From Vescimonas sanitatis (GTDB lineage Bacteria; Bacillota; Clostridia; Oscillospirales; Oscillospiraceae), in contig NZ_JBMGPW010000011.1 of the NCBI RefSeq assembly GCF_049060325.1, positions 10,856-74,855 of the forward strand: DNA of 64,000 bases. The letters are read 5' to 3'. The translations under genes were made by a program, and so were the position numbers. Positions 44,226 to 52,373 of the stretch are shown piece after piece (position 1 is the first letter of the stretch; every line of letters begins with the position of its first letter). Under the pieces are notes generated by a model that was not told the DNA's origin, did no database searches, and saw only the letters and a list, made by a program, of their open reading frames with translations.

Positions 44226-45470
44226 TTGGATTATCAGAAAAAAGCGTTTGAGGTTGAGATCAGCAACGGCGGACCCAGAGGATATGAAACTGCTATCACA
44301 CTGAAGCTTCCTGCAACCTGGGCAGAGTTTCATGATGCGCTCCAAAAGGCACGGATCCCCGATGGCCGGAATTGCGGCATTGAGCTGACCCGAAGCTGGT
44401 GGGCCGGCCTCTCCTCCGACCTCATCGGCGGCGCCAAAAATCTCTATGAACTGAACCTCTTCGCAAGGCGGCTGACCATGCTGACCAGTGTGGAACTGCT
44501 TTCCATGGATGGCCTGCTGAAAATGGAACAGGCCCAGGGCACAAAATCCATTCCGCTTCCCAGGCTTATCAACCTTACATTCAATGCAGACTGCCATATC
44601 GTCCCCGATGTTTTCAATGATGAAAGCTTGGGGGCGTTTCTGTATGAAAACGAGATGCTCACGAAAGAGGTCGAGTGCCTGCTGGACACCACCGAACCGG
44701 GCAGCGGCTATCGTGGGCGTCTTCTGGAGGTCTTTGGGGAAGAACATCGCCAGGCCATCGGCGGTGTATTTACCAGCTGCGGCTATATGGAACCAAGCGG
44801 AGAGGCGTTTGAGGAAGTGTATCGGCCTGGTCAGATGGCTTACTTTGACCGGTCAGGTTCCCCGGTGGTGCTGGAAGTGACCATGGGCTGTTTTGATGAC
44901 CCGGCGTATGACAGCGATAAAAGCGCATTCCTGAATCTTCCGGCTATCGGAAACGCCATAGGACAGGCCATTGATAAGGTGGGGGCCAGCTCCGAGAAGG
45001 AGTGCGGGTTCCAGTGCGTGGAATGCCTGATCCCCTCCCTTCGGGAGATGATTGACGACGCAATAGCAGATGCAGGAGGGCTTGCCCCTGCGGAAAAAAT
45101 AGCCGCCCTGCTCAAACAGAAGCAGCGTATTTGGAATGAGGACGCCATTATAAAATATAAGGCGATTCTGGAAGCAAGCGGCTGTTCTGGCTTGCAGGAT
45201 GCCATTCGATTGATGGAGGATCTGGATCAATATGAGCTCCGTCCAGATGTGGCTCAACCATGGAGTTATGCGGAGCTGGTTCTGCGGGAGAAATACCCGG
45301 ATCTGCCGGAAGCCCTTTTCCAGACGGGTCAGTCAGCGGAGATCGGCAGAGAGCTTCTGGAGGATAGGAATGGGGTCATCACAGGATACGGACTAATCCG
45401 CAGACTGGACGGTCAGCCCATTCAGTCTCTCCATGAAGCCCCGGAGCAGAACGGAATGGAGATGATTTGA
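44226..45470 (+). CDS. ArdA-like ICE protein, second copy
   Basis: TTG 44226 is preceded by TTAGGAGGTG. The 414-residue protein is acidic. Its N-terminal region (KKAFEVEISNGGPRGYETAITLKLPATWAEFHDAL) and its C-terminus (LQDAIRLMEDLDQYELRPDVAQPWSYAELVLREKYP) follow the same plan as the other two ArdA-like proteins: an ArdA-type 'EDLDQY' helix followed by an acidic tail. The similarity is weak, so antirestriction activity is inferred from context. It ends two bases before the next gene. Confidence 0.55.
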   Translation: MDYQKKAFEVEISNGGPRGYETAITLKLPATWAEFHDALQKARIPDGRNCGIELTRSWWAGLSSDLIGGAKNLYELNLFARRLTMLTSVELLSMDGLLKMEQAQGTKSIPLPRLINLTFNADCHIVPDVFNDESLGAFLYENEMLTKEVECLLDTTEPGSGYRGRLLEVFGEEHRQAIGGVFTSCGYMEPSGEAFEEVYRPGQMAYFDRSGSPVVLEVTMGCFDDPAYDSDKSAFLNLPAIGNAIGQAIDKVGASSEKECGFQCVECLIPSLREMIDDAIADAGGLAPAEKIAALLKQKQRIWNEDAIIKYKAILEASGCSGLQDAIRLMEDLDQYELRPDVAQPWSYAELVLREKYPDLPEALFQTGQSAEIGRELLEDRNGVITGYGLIRRLDGQPIQSLHEAPEQNGMEMI

Positions 45471-45471
45471 T

Positions 45472-46521
45472 ATGGCAGAAGAACAGGCACTTGTTCAATT
45501 GATGGATACACTGGACGGACTGGAACTGACCAAATCCGAATACGAGTGGCTGGAACAGCGGTTTGCCGCCATGACGGAAAAGGAGCAGTTCCTGTTCCGC
45601 GGTGCGATGAAGCTGGAGAAGCCTGAAACAGCCAGCGGAGCCATCAGTATTGCCAGTCAGCTTCACTGTTATGAGCTGTTTTACAGCGCCGGGGACGAGG
45701 ACGCTCTGGGTCAGTTTGTCATGAAGCATCTGGAGCAGGTTCCGGATGTTGCCCGTCCCTATCTCTCTCCCGCCTATGTTGGGCAGATGTTCCAGCAGGA
45801 AGGAGCCTCCGGCGTGTTTTGCGAAGGCCATTATATCCGGCGCAGTGCTGCCCCAGAACATCAACCGGATAAAAACCTCTCAGAACTCCCCACAACCGGC
45901 GAATACGCCATCCGTATCAAGCTGGCCAGCCGCTCCAATATGGAGGGCGTCTGGATAGGGTTCCCCGACGCCGGGGAATACACGGATCCCAATTATCCGG
46001 ATGAACTGCTTTTGGGCCTGGACGCAATGCAGGCAGAGAGTCTCAGCGAGTGCATCGCTTTGGAGGTGGACTGCTGTCTGCCCCAGCTGATGGATATCCT
46101 TTCCCAGTATGACTCAGCCAGTGAACTTGTGCGCCATGCCATTGACTTTGGACATGTATGGGCAGAACAGGGCCAGGGTGAGGCGTACTGGATGGATAAA
46201 TGGCAGGCTGTTCTGGAGCTGGAGGACTGCCACCGGCTGGATCAGGCATTGGACTTTTCCCAAAACCTTCAGCACTTTGCCTTCATACCCCGTGGGGTCG
46301 AGCTTGGCAGATTTGGCTTCGAGCTGGCGGTCAAGAGCCAGGTTATTGACCGGAACAGCTTTCTGGCCAAATGCTTTGATGGAAAGAGCTATGCCGAATG
46401 GTATATCCAAAAGCATGGTCTGAGCGCCACCGACCACGGCTATGTTGCCTGGAATGGAGGGGAACTCCATTACGAATACAGTGATTTGGGCGGATCGCCG
46501 ATGACAGCCCAGACAATGTGA
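45472..46521 (+). CDS. ArdA-like ICE protein, third copy
   Basis: The 349-residue acidic protein contains ALDFSQNLQHFAFIPRGVELGRFGFELAV and SYAEWYIQKHGLSATDHGYVAWNG near the end, which parallels the ArdA C-terminal domain of the 35815 gene. The N-terminal part (LTKSEYEWLEQRFAAMTEKEQFLFRGAM) resembles the linker domain of such long forms. It is directly coupled to the 44226 gene. Either DNA mimicry or a diverged regulatory function is possible. Confidence 0.6.
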   Translation: MAEEQALVQLMDTLDGLELTKSEYEWLEQRFAAMTEKEQFLFRGAMKLEKPETASGAISIASQLHCYELFYSAGDEDALGQFVMKHLEQVPDVARPYLSPAYVGQMFQQEGASGVFCEGHYIRRSAAPEHQPDKNLSELPTTGEYAIRIKLASRSNMEGVWIGFPDAGEYTDPNYPDELLLGLDAMQAESLSECIALEVDCCLPQLMDILSQYDSASELVRHAIDFGHVWAEQGQGEAYWMDKWQAVLELEDCHRLDQALDFSQNLQHFAFIPRGVELGRFGFELAVKSQVIDRNSFLAKCFDGKSYAEWYIQKHGLSATDHGYVAWNGGELHYEYSDLGGSPMTAQTM

Positions 46522-46550
46522 AGGCGGCATTTTTGTTGGATTTTGGTATC

Positions 46551-46578
46551 GCTATTCCATAAAGCGTGTGATAGTGTT
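46551..46578 (+). promoter_or_regulatory. Shared upstream motif, copy 2
   Basis: GCTATT, nine bases, then GTGTGATAGTGTT, matching 37808-37835 in order and spacing. Confidence 0.4.
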
Positions 46579-46602
46579 GCGGAGCAAAAGGAGGTGCTTC
46601 CA

Positions 46603-46887
46603 ATGGATGAGCGAAAAGAGATCCTGCAGGATACCATAGACCGCCTCATCGAAACCGCTTTGCAGGAGCTGGATCAGAAGCTGCCTGAAGCTGGCGGGGA
46701 GGCTGCTCTCTCCCACATCAGCGACCAGCTCCGACAGGACGCACAGCTGGATGAGCAGCACCGCAAACTGATGCTGGATTATATCCGGCAATTGAATCAG
46801 GTGACTCACTGCCAGTGCAGACACCTCTACTGTCAGGGAGCGTTGGACTGTGTCCTGCTTCTGCGAGGGCTGGGGGTGATCCGGTAA
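46603..46887 (+). CDS. Small helical ICE protein (possibly DUF6809-like)
   Basis: The ATG at 46603 follows AAGGAGGTG; upstream in-frame codons are not needed. The 94-residue protein is helical (IDRLIETALQELDQKL, HRKLMLDYIRQLNQ) and ends CRHLYCQGALDCVLLLRGLGVIR, with three cysteines. The size and the ending resemble the DUF6809 family of ICE/phage proteins, but I am not certain. A terminator follows. Confidence 0.55.
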   Translation: MDERKEILQDTIDRLIETALQELDQKLPEAGGEAALSHISDQLRQDAQLDEQHRKLMLDYIRQLNQVTHCQCRHLYCQGALDCVLLLRGLGVIR

Positions 46888-46905
46888 CAACAGAATAAGA
46901 AAACA

Positions 46906-46948
46906 CAGGGGCCGTTTTTCCGCAAGGGATAACGGCCCCTGCTTTTTT
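46906..46948 (+). terminator. Terminator in the ICE leading region
   Basis: CAGGGGCCGTT and AACGGCCCCTG form an 11-bp stem followed by CTTTTTT. Confidence 0.85.
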
Positions 46949-46988
46949 GCGCCCTTTTTCGGAAAAACGCCCCGGAAAGGAGGCATCC

Positions 46989-47321
46989 ATGCAGAAGGAA
47001 CTGCTTGCGGAGCATCTGAAGCGATACCATCCGTGTGCTTTGTGCGCCGCAACCAGCCGGGAATTGGAACGGACCTTTTCCATCAAGGGCACAGAGCTTC
47101 GGCAGCTTGTCAATCAGCTGCGCCGGGCCGGGATCCCGATTGCCAGCAACTCCAGCGGCTATTTTTATGCCGCCACCGAGCAGGAGGTACGGGCAACCAT
47201 TGGACATCTGACCCGCAGGATCAGCGGTATCGCCGCCGCCATCCACGGCCTGAACCGCTCCCTGGAACAGTTTGACACCGACCAGACCCGCCTGCCCCTG
47301 AAGGGGGGTGATGGCAACTGA
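46989..47321 (+). CDS. Winged-helix DNA-binding protein
   Basis: The ATG at 46989 follows GAAAGGAGG. The 110-residue protein has a winged helix-turn-helix (ELERTFSIKGTELRQLVNQLRRAGIPIASNSSGYFYA, residues 22-62). A C-terminal helix follows (ATIGHLTRRISGIAAAIHGLNRSL). Such proteins in ICEs can regulate transfer or replication. It directly precedes the adenine methylase and overlaps its possible CTG start. Confidence 0.7.
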   Translation: MQKELLAEHLKRYHPCALCAATSRELERTFSIKGTELRQLVNQLRRAGIPIASNSSGYFYAATEQEVRATIGHLTRRISGIAAAIHGLNRSLEQFDTDQTRLPLKGGDGN

Positions 47322-47329
47322 ACAGCTTC

Positions 47330-48178
47330 ATGTCCTGGATCGGCGGCAAAAAGGCCCTGCGGGAGCTGATCGTGAGTCTGTTTCCAATATACTACGAGCG
47401 ATACATCGAAGTCTTCGGCGGGGGTGGCTGGGTTCTCTTTCACAAACCACCCGGTAATGATTTCGAGGTCTATAACGATTTCAACGGGCTGCTGGTCAAC
47501 CTCTACCGCTGTGTCAGGGAAAAACCGGAAGAACTCATGGAGGCCCTGCGGTTTGTGCTGAATGCAAGGGAGGATTTCGATGCTGTCCGGGCGGCGCTGG
47601 CACGGGACAGCCCCGCAAGTGATGTCCAGCGGGCTGCATGGTTCTATCAGCTGATCCGTTATTCCTATGCTTCGGGATTGACCAGCTTCGGCAGCCAGCC
47701 CCACGATATCCGGTCTAATTTCCCTCTAATTGAACAAGCCCATCGCAGGCTGGCGAAGGTCGTTATTGAGAACAAGGACTTCGAAAGGCTGATTCGCCAA
47801 TATGACCGCCCTGTGAGCTTTTTCTATCTCGACCCGCCCTACCATGCCACAGAAGGGTATTACCAGAATATCGGTGAAAATGGATTCACCGAGGCCGATC
47901 ACATCCGTTTGAGGGACACCCTCCTCTCCATCCAGGGAAAGTTCCTGCTGTCCTACAATGACGATGCTTTTGTGCGGGGGCTGTACGACCAGCCGGGAAT
48001 TTTTCTGATGGAAACCACTCGCATCAACAACATCAAGCAGCGGTACGACAATGGGTGCCAGTTCCCGGAGTTGATCATCGCCAACTATGATCCGCAGGAG
48101 AGGAACCGGACAATGCCCTCCCAAATGACCCTCTTTGACGGAAATGGGGGTGATTTGCTTGAACGAACATCAAAATGA
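47330..48178 (+). CDS. DNA adenine-N6 methyltransferase, D12 (Dam) class
   Basis: The protein has SWIGGKKALRELIVSLFP (FxGxK-like SAM motif), YIEVFGGGGWVLFHKP, VYNDFNGLLVNLYRCV and the catalytic motif DPPYHATEGYY. The 282 residues fit class D12. Related genes begin (M)NSFMSWIGGKK; here that would use CTG 47318, spaced well from GGGGGGTG and overlapping the upstream stop. It probably marks element DNA against host restriction, or serves another regulatory role; the recognised sequence is unknown. Confidence 0.9.
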   Translation: MSWIGGKKALRELIVSLFPIYYERYIEVFGGGGWVLFHKPPGNDFEVYNDFNGLLVNLYRCVREKPEELMEALRFVLNAREDFDAVRAALARDSPASDVQRAAWFYQLIRYSYASGLTSFGSQPHDIRSNFPLIEQAHRRLAKVVIENKDFERLIRQYDRPVSFFYLDPPYHATEGYYQNIGENGFTEADHIRLRDTLLSIQGKFLLSYNDDAFVRGLYDQPGIFLMETTRINNIKQRYDNGCQFPELIIANYDPQERNRTMPSQMTLFDGNGGDLLERTSK

Positions 48179-48563
48179 GCTGGAGAAGCTCCAAAAGGCG
48201 GCCCTGCTGATTGAGGAAATGAGTATGGGCCGTTTGAAGGTCTGCCCCAGTACGGTGGGCCATGTATATATCCGTCCGGAGAGCGACGCCTATATCGGGC
48301 TGCAGATGCAGATAACGCCCGAATCCACTCCGGGACGATATGCGGTTACATTCACTGCCTTTCCACGCAGGATGGGTCTTGAGCTGGATGCTTCCGGCCT
48401 GCGCCGGCTGATGACAGAGGTCAACCAGTCCTACGCACTTCTGACCGCATTGGAAATGCAGAAATATCATCCCACCCAGTCGGAACTGGAGCAATTCAGA
48501 GAATCCATGATCGAGCAGCAGGAGCCGGAGCAGCCGCTCCCATTCCTGAACCCAAAGCTATAA
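48159..48563 (+). CDS. ICE protein of unknown function
   Basis: TTG 48159 sits 7 bases after GGGGGTG and overlaps the methylase stop. The 134-residue protein has a helical N-terminus (NELEKLQKAALLIEEM), then a beta-rich core (LQMQITPESTPGRYAVTFTAFPRRMGLELDASG) and a helical tail. No motif is recognised. It lies between the methylase and an AbrB-like gene. Confidence 0.6.
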   Translation: MNEHQNELEKLQKAALLIEEMSMGRLKVCPSTVGHVYIRPESDAYIGLQMQITPESTPGRYAVTFTAFPRRMGLELDASGLRRLMTEVNQSYALLTALEMQKYHPTQSELEQFRESMIEQQEPEQPLPFLNPKL

Positions 48564-48576
48564 GGAGGAATGCAAT

Positions 48577-49080
48577 TTGAAGTTTGTAAAAGAAGTGACC
48601 GGAGAAAAGATGGCCATTCCTGCCGCCGCACTCAAGCTCTGCGGGTTTGAAAACGGGGATAAAGCGGAACTCCATGCACTGCCCAGTGCCGCCATTATCC
48701 TCAAGCAAAAGATGACCGCTATGGAGGTAATCCGGGCTATGGACGCCCTGCACCAGCTGACCGTGGACCTTAGCGTGCATCTGGCCAGAGCCAGCGGACC
48801 TTGCGACGGCTGTGATGGCGACTGTCCCTTTGACGGTCTGGATGGACAGGAGATCGCTCTGCCCGACTATCTGCGGGAGGAGGCTGGAATCCCGGAGAAT
48901 GCAAAGCTCTGCGCCTACGTAGATGAGGATGAGAATACCGTCACCATCGCAGAAGCTGGATATGACCATGATCTGCGGGATGTGCCGCCTTATCTGCTGG
49001 AGATGCTTGCCGCCAGTGGGATCTGCATTGGAGAACTGGAGGAGCGCCTTATGCTGGAGGATACCGTTTATGGAGCATGA
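48577..49080 (+). CDS. AbrB-like protein with two hairpin domains
   Basis: Start TTG 48577 follows AAGGAGGAA. The 167-residue protein begins KFVKEVTGEKMAIPAAALKLCGFENGDKAELHALPSAAIILK, which is the SpoVT/AbrB swapped-hairpin layout. A second similar strand pattern occurs at residues 100-125 (EAGIPENAKLCAYVDEDENTVTIAEAG). Between them is a cysteine cluster (CDGCDGDC). It may be a DNA-binding regulator of the element or an antitoxin-like protein; neither is shown. Confidence 0.55.
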   Translation: MKFVKEVTGEKMAIPAAALKLCGFENGDKAELHALPSAAIILKQKMTAMEVIRAMDALHQLTVDLSVHLARASGPCDGCDGDCPFDGLDGQEIALPDYLREEAGIPENAKLCAYVDEDENTVTIAEAGYDHDLRDVPPYLLEMLAASGICIGELEERLMLEDTVYGA

Positions 49081-49807
49081 AATCTTCCTCTACCCCTACT
49101 CCAAGGCAGAGGCCGGAAGGCGTGGGGAGTTGGACAGGTGGGAGGAGAGCTTCCGGGCAAATGTTTCCTGCGCCAGAGAGATTGAGGCGGCTATTCGCGG
49201 TTATTCCAATGTCGATGGAATACTTCAGCCGGGGGCTGCCCAAAGCATTTTGAATCAATGGGGCTTCAAACGGACCAATTTCGTCCTTGCCAATACACTC
49301 CAACAGTTGGGTCCTATCAAGGATCGGCTCAGCGAGGCGAACCGGAACTGGCAGTGTGGGGCATATATCCCACAGGATGGCACAAACCGGTACTTTGCAG
49401 TAGACACCGCTTTGATCTGCATGGACCAGTTCATCGGTCAGGTCCGGGATGCGTATAAGCAGTTGGAGCTGCTGGGGTCTGAGCACTGTGAAACCGGTTC
49501 CTATGAAAAGCTGGACTATGAGGGCCGGGTCCTGATCCTTTCCCCGAACACCCTCAAGGAAAGTTATTGGAACCAGCGAAACCAGCTCTGGCTGGCCCAT
49601 GACGGCTTCGGCTGTACTCCTGGCGCCATCGGGCGCAGTATCCGCTGCACCTGTCTGGGTGATGGAGAGGAAACTCGCTGGAATCGGACAGATTTCATTG
49701 GTGTGCTGAAGGAGGAATGCCTCCCCCAATGGGCGGCAGAGGCCCTGAGTAAGCTGATTGAGGACAAGGAGCAATCCCATACCCAAGGAGGGATGACGAT
49801 GCAGTAA
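49070..49807 (+). CDS. DUF3849-family ICE protein
   Basis: The 245-residue protein starts MEHEIFLYPYSKAEAGRRGELDRWEESF, a DUF3849 opening, and continues FKRTNFVLANTLQQ. The second part (YEGRVLILSPNTLKESYW, CTCLGDGEETRWNRTDFIGVL) is the module usually joined to it. The start ATG overlaps the upstream stop. The function is unknown; such proteins occur only in ICEs and related phages of gut Clostridia. Confidence 0.75.
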   Translation: MEHEIFLYPYSKAEAGRRGELDRWEESFRANVSCAREIEAAIRGYSNVDGILQPGAAQSILNQWGFKRTNFVLANTLQQLGPIKDRLSEANRNWQCGAYIPQDGTNRYFAVDTALICMDQFIGQVRDAYKQLELLGSEHCETGSYEKLDYEGRVLILSPNTLKESYWNQRNQLWLAHDGFGCTPGAIGRSIRCTCLGDGEETRWNRTDFIGVLKEECLPQWAAEALSKLIEDKEQSHTQGGMTMQ

Positions 49808-49822
49808 AGGAGGAATGCCGCC

Positions 49823-50704
49823 ATGCGGAGTGTAGAAATTAGGAATGGCCGCCTGTTCTATTATGGCAGCGCAGTGGGCTATCTGGAGGGGGATGGCATC
49901 ACAGCAGACCCCATGTTCCGCCGTGAGGATTTGGAAAGGTGGCTGGAGCGTAAAAATCTGCCGGTCCGCTGGGTGGATGGAGTGTACGACCGGCTGGCCA
50001 GCGGGGGGCCCATTCAAAACGCCCGGCCCCTCAAGTCCCTGCGGATTTGGCAACTCAAGCCAGATACCCCCATCGAAATGCGCTTCATTGGGCTGGAGCG
50101 AATGGCCAGAGAATTCGATGGCCCCAACCCAAGCCAATATCGCATTGCTTATGATGGGCAGGCTGAGAGCCAGGAGCTGGAAGACATCTGGAACAAGTTC
50201 TGCCGCAGGACCCTGCCCGGAGGAGAGCGCCCGCTTGCCATCTCAGATGTGATCGAGCTTTATGATACTGATGAAAGCGCATTCTACTATGTGGACAAGC
50301 GGGAGATTGTCCACGTGGACTTCACTCCAGCCCTCCGGGAAAATGTGACCACACCAGAGCCGTCCAGAAAGGATGGATCAGATCAAAGACTGTTTCAAAA
50401 GCTGGAACAGGAGTACCTTGCTTATTTGGAACCGCTGCGCTCCGCCGCCCCATCGGAGCTTCTGGAAAAGGCTGGCGAGATTGCCGATACACAGGCAGTG
50501 TATCGCTGCCTGTGTGAAAACACTGGCCTGTCAACAGAACAGAAGGAAAAGCTGGCCACATTGGAACAGCCACTCCAGGCCATCCGGGATCGCTGGCGCC
50601 AGACGCATCCTACCCCAGAGCCGGAGCTGCTGGAGGCTTGTGAGGCGCTTACAACCTCACAGCAGCAGTCTGAGGAAACACCCGCGCTTTCCATGACCCT
50701 ATGA
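49823..50704 (+). CDS. YodL-domain ICE protein
   Basis: Residues 70-170 have the YodL pattern: RIWQLKPDTPIEMRFIGLERM, YRIAYDGQAESQELEDIWNKFC and AISDVIELYDTDESAFYYVDKREIVHVDF. The N-terminal 60 residues (IRNGRLFYYGSAVGYLEGDGI, RREDLERWL) form another small module. The C-terminal 100 residues are helical. The 293-residue protein has AAAGGAGGAA upstream. The biochemical role of YodL is unknown. Confidence 0.78.
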   Translation: MRSVEIRNGRLFYYGSAVGYLEGDGITADPMFRREDLERWLERKNLPVRWVDGVYDRLASGGPIQNARPLKSLRIWQLKPDTPIEMRFIGLERMAREFDGPNPSQYRIAYDGQAESQELEDIWNKFCRRTLPGGERPLAISDVIELYDTDESAFYYVDKREIVHVDFTPALRENVTTPEPSRKDGSDQRLFQKLEQEYLAYLEPLRSAAPSELLEKAGEIADTQAVYRCLCENTGLSTEQKEKLATLEQPLQAIRDRWRQTHPTPEPELLEACEALTTSQQQSEETPALSMTL

Positions 50705-50752
50705 TTCCAGGGCAGCCGTGGGCTGTCCATTTTTTATAAGGAGGAACGCTAC

Positions 50753-50980
50753 ATGAAGTATCTGAAAAACGCTGTCCATTCCATGAAAGAGCTGCCTGTT
50801 TCTCTCCGCGCCGCCCTGTCCAATCGCAGCGGAGAGGGTTATGTGGACACCGCCGTGAAGATTCTGATGGCGGTAGTCATCGGTGCTCTGGTGCTGGCTG
50901 GGCTGTACGCCCTGTTTGACGACACCGTTATGCCCACCCTGACCCGGCGCATCCAGGAGATGTTTAACTACGCCGGCTGA
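50753..50980 (+). CDS. DUF6133 candidate pilin, copy 1
   Basis: The 75-residue protein has a short basic leader ending RSGEGYVD, one long hydrophobic segment (ILMAVVIGALVLAGLYALF) and an amphipathic tail ending NYAG. The shape resembles Flp/Tad pilins: short leader, Gly-x-x-Tyr/Glu motif, membrane helix. DUF6133 is the family name I associate with it. It lies upstream of an A24 prepilin peptidase gene, which could process it. Confidence 0.75.
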   Translation: MKYLKNAVHSMKELPVSLRAALSNRSGEGYVDTAVKILMAVVIGALVLAGLYALFDDTVMPTLTRRIQEMFNYAG

Positions 50981-51009
50981 TCCCGGCCAGAAAAAGAAAG
51001 GAGCAGCGT

Positions 51010-51420
51010 ATGTCGAAAACCGTACAGAAGTCTGGCGCCCAGCCTGCTGTCCGGCAGGACAGCCACGCCGTCTATCCCACTCATTACGCAGTGAAAATCC
51101 ACTCCCTGCGCCTGGAGGGAAGCTGCCGTGCCACCGCCTCGGTCAACATCAACGGCTGCTTTGCCGTCCGAGGCATCAAGGTCATGGACAGCTCCAAGGG
51201 GCTGTTTGTCTCCATGCCCAGCTACAGGGCTGGAAACGGCGAGTACAAGGATATCTGTTTTTCCTGCACAAAAGAGGCCAGGATGGAGTTTGATTCGGCT
51301 GTTCTGGATGCCTACCAGCAGGCTCTTGTGCAGGCCCAGGCCCAGAGCCAGAGAGGTCTGGAAGCTCCAGACCCTACCCAGGGGCCGGCGTATGATGCCA
51401 GCCCTGCCGTGAATATGTGA
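51010..51420 (+). CDS. spoVG: SpoVG-family protein
   Basis: The 136-residue protein contains VKIHSLRLEGSCRATASVNINGCFAVRGIKVMDSSKGLFVSMP, the SpoVG core. SpoVG in Firmicutes binds DNA or RNA and tunes sporulation, septation and capsule genes. Here the C-terminal 40 residues form an Ala/Gln-rich tail. Its position between two candidate pilin genes suggests a regulatory role for the pilus or transfer genes (inference). Confidence 0.85.
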   Translation: MSKTVQKSGAQPAVRQDSHAVYPTHYAVKIHSLRLEGSCRATASVNINGCFAVRGIKVMDSSKGLFVSMPSYRAGNGEYKDICFSCTKEARMEFDSAVLDAYQQALVQAQAQSQRGLEAPDPTQGPAYDASPAVNM

Positions 51421-51444
51421 CCGCAGAATAAGGAGGAAAATACC

Positions 51445-51675
51445 ATGAAGAATCGGATGAATAAGCTGGCAGGCAAGATGAACAGCATAATGATCCATGC
51501 CCATGCTGCCCTGGAGGACAGCAGAGGTGAGGGCTATGTGGATACTGCTGTGAAGATCCTGATGGCGGTGGTCATCGGCGCTCTGGTGCTGGCTGGCCTG
51601 TATGCGCTGTTTGGCGATGTGGTCATGCCCACCCTGACGGAGCGAATCCAGGAGATGTTTGATTATGCCGGATAA
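51445..51675 (+). CDS. DUF6133 candidate pilin, copy 2
   Basis: The 76-residue protein is nearly identical to copy 1 from GEGYVDTAVKILMAVV onwards but differs in its leader (NRMNKLAGKMNSIMIHAHAALED). Copy 1 has a TRRIQEMFNYAG tail and copy 2 TERIQEMFDYAG. This is a recent tandem duplication around spoVG, which could supply major and minor subunits. Confidence 0.75.
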   Translation: MKNRMNKLAGKMNSIMIHAHAALEDSRGEGYVDTAVKILMAVVIGALVLAGLYALFGDVVMPTLTERIQEMFDYAG

Positions 51676-52192
51676 TCCTCTATGGATGTTCCGGCCATTC
51701 CTCTCACCCGCGCCGCTGCCACTGGAAGTCATCTCACAACTGCAGGAACCAATGAAAGCCCTCCAAATGTGGCTGTTTTTCTCCCTGCTTTTGGTTGGTG
51801 CCATCTTCGACTGCCAGAAACGCCTGATCCCAAATACAATCTGTGCCCTGATTACCATAGTGGGGCTGCTGGTCTTTCATCCGGCCCAGTTGATGGGCCC
51901 GCTGGCGGCCTTGCCTCTGTTGGCTGCGGCTATGCATAAGCCCGGTTCCATAGGCGGCGGTGACATCAAGTTCACCGCCGCCTCCGGCTTTGTACTGGGA
52001 ATCACGGCCGGCTCGTGGGGCATGGCGCTTGGCCTTACCCTTGCCGCACTGTTTTATGCAATCAACTGGAGCACACAGAAGTTCCGCAGAAGAAAGTGCG
52101 CGGCGCCCAGCCAGACAGCTTTGCCTCTGGCGCCGTTTCTTTCCCTTGGATTTGCTATCATTTACATTTTGAATTATGGAGGAACGCTATGA
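51665..52192 (+). CDS. A24-family prepilin peptidase
   Basis: This aspartic protease cleaves prepilin leaders. The motifs are IFDCQKRLIPNTI (first Asp) and IGGGDIKFTAASG (GxGD, second Asp), among about six hydrophobic helices in 175 residues. It lacks the N-methylase domain, as in TadV. ATG 51665 lies inside the end of copy 2; an in-frame TTG at 51659 is closer to GGAG and is an alternative. It overlaps the next small gene by ATGA. Confidence 0.88.
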   Translation: MPDNPLWMFRPFLSPAPLPLEVISQLQEPMKALQMWLFFSLLLVGAIFDCQKRLIPNTICALITIVGLLVFHPAQLMGPLAALPLLAAAMHKPGSIGGGDIKFTAASGFVLGITAGSWGMALGLTLAALFYAINWSTQKFRRRKCAAPSQTALPLAPFLSLGFAIIYILNYGGTL

Positions 52193-52311
52193 AGAAGCTG
52201 AATAAAACGGTCATTCTCACCATCACCGGCATTGCCTTGCCCTTGGGGGCTGCCGCTATCCTGATTTCCGGGCTGCGTAAGCGCCGCCGCTGCAAGTGGA
52301 CCAGCGCCTGA
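52189..52311 (+). CDS. 40-residue membrane protein
   Basis: A tiny frame begins MKKLNKTVILTITGIALPLG, continues with AAAILISGL and ends with the basic tail RKRRRCKWTSA. It has GGAGGAACGCT before its ATG and overlaps the peptidase stop, so translation is likely. It is probably a single-pass accessory protein of the pilus locus. Confidence 0.55.
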   Translation: MKKLNKTVILTITGIALPLGAAAILISGLRKRRRCKWTSA

Positions 52312-52373
52312 CCGGGCGGGCATTCTTTCCGCCATTCCCATAACAAATCATGACTGAGGAGGACCTGCCAATT

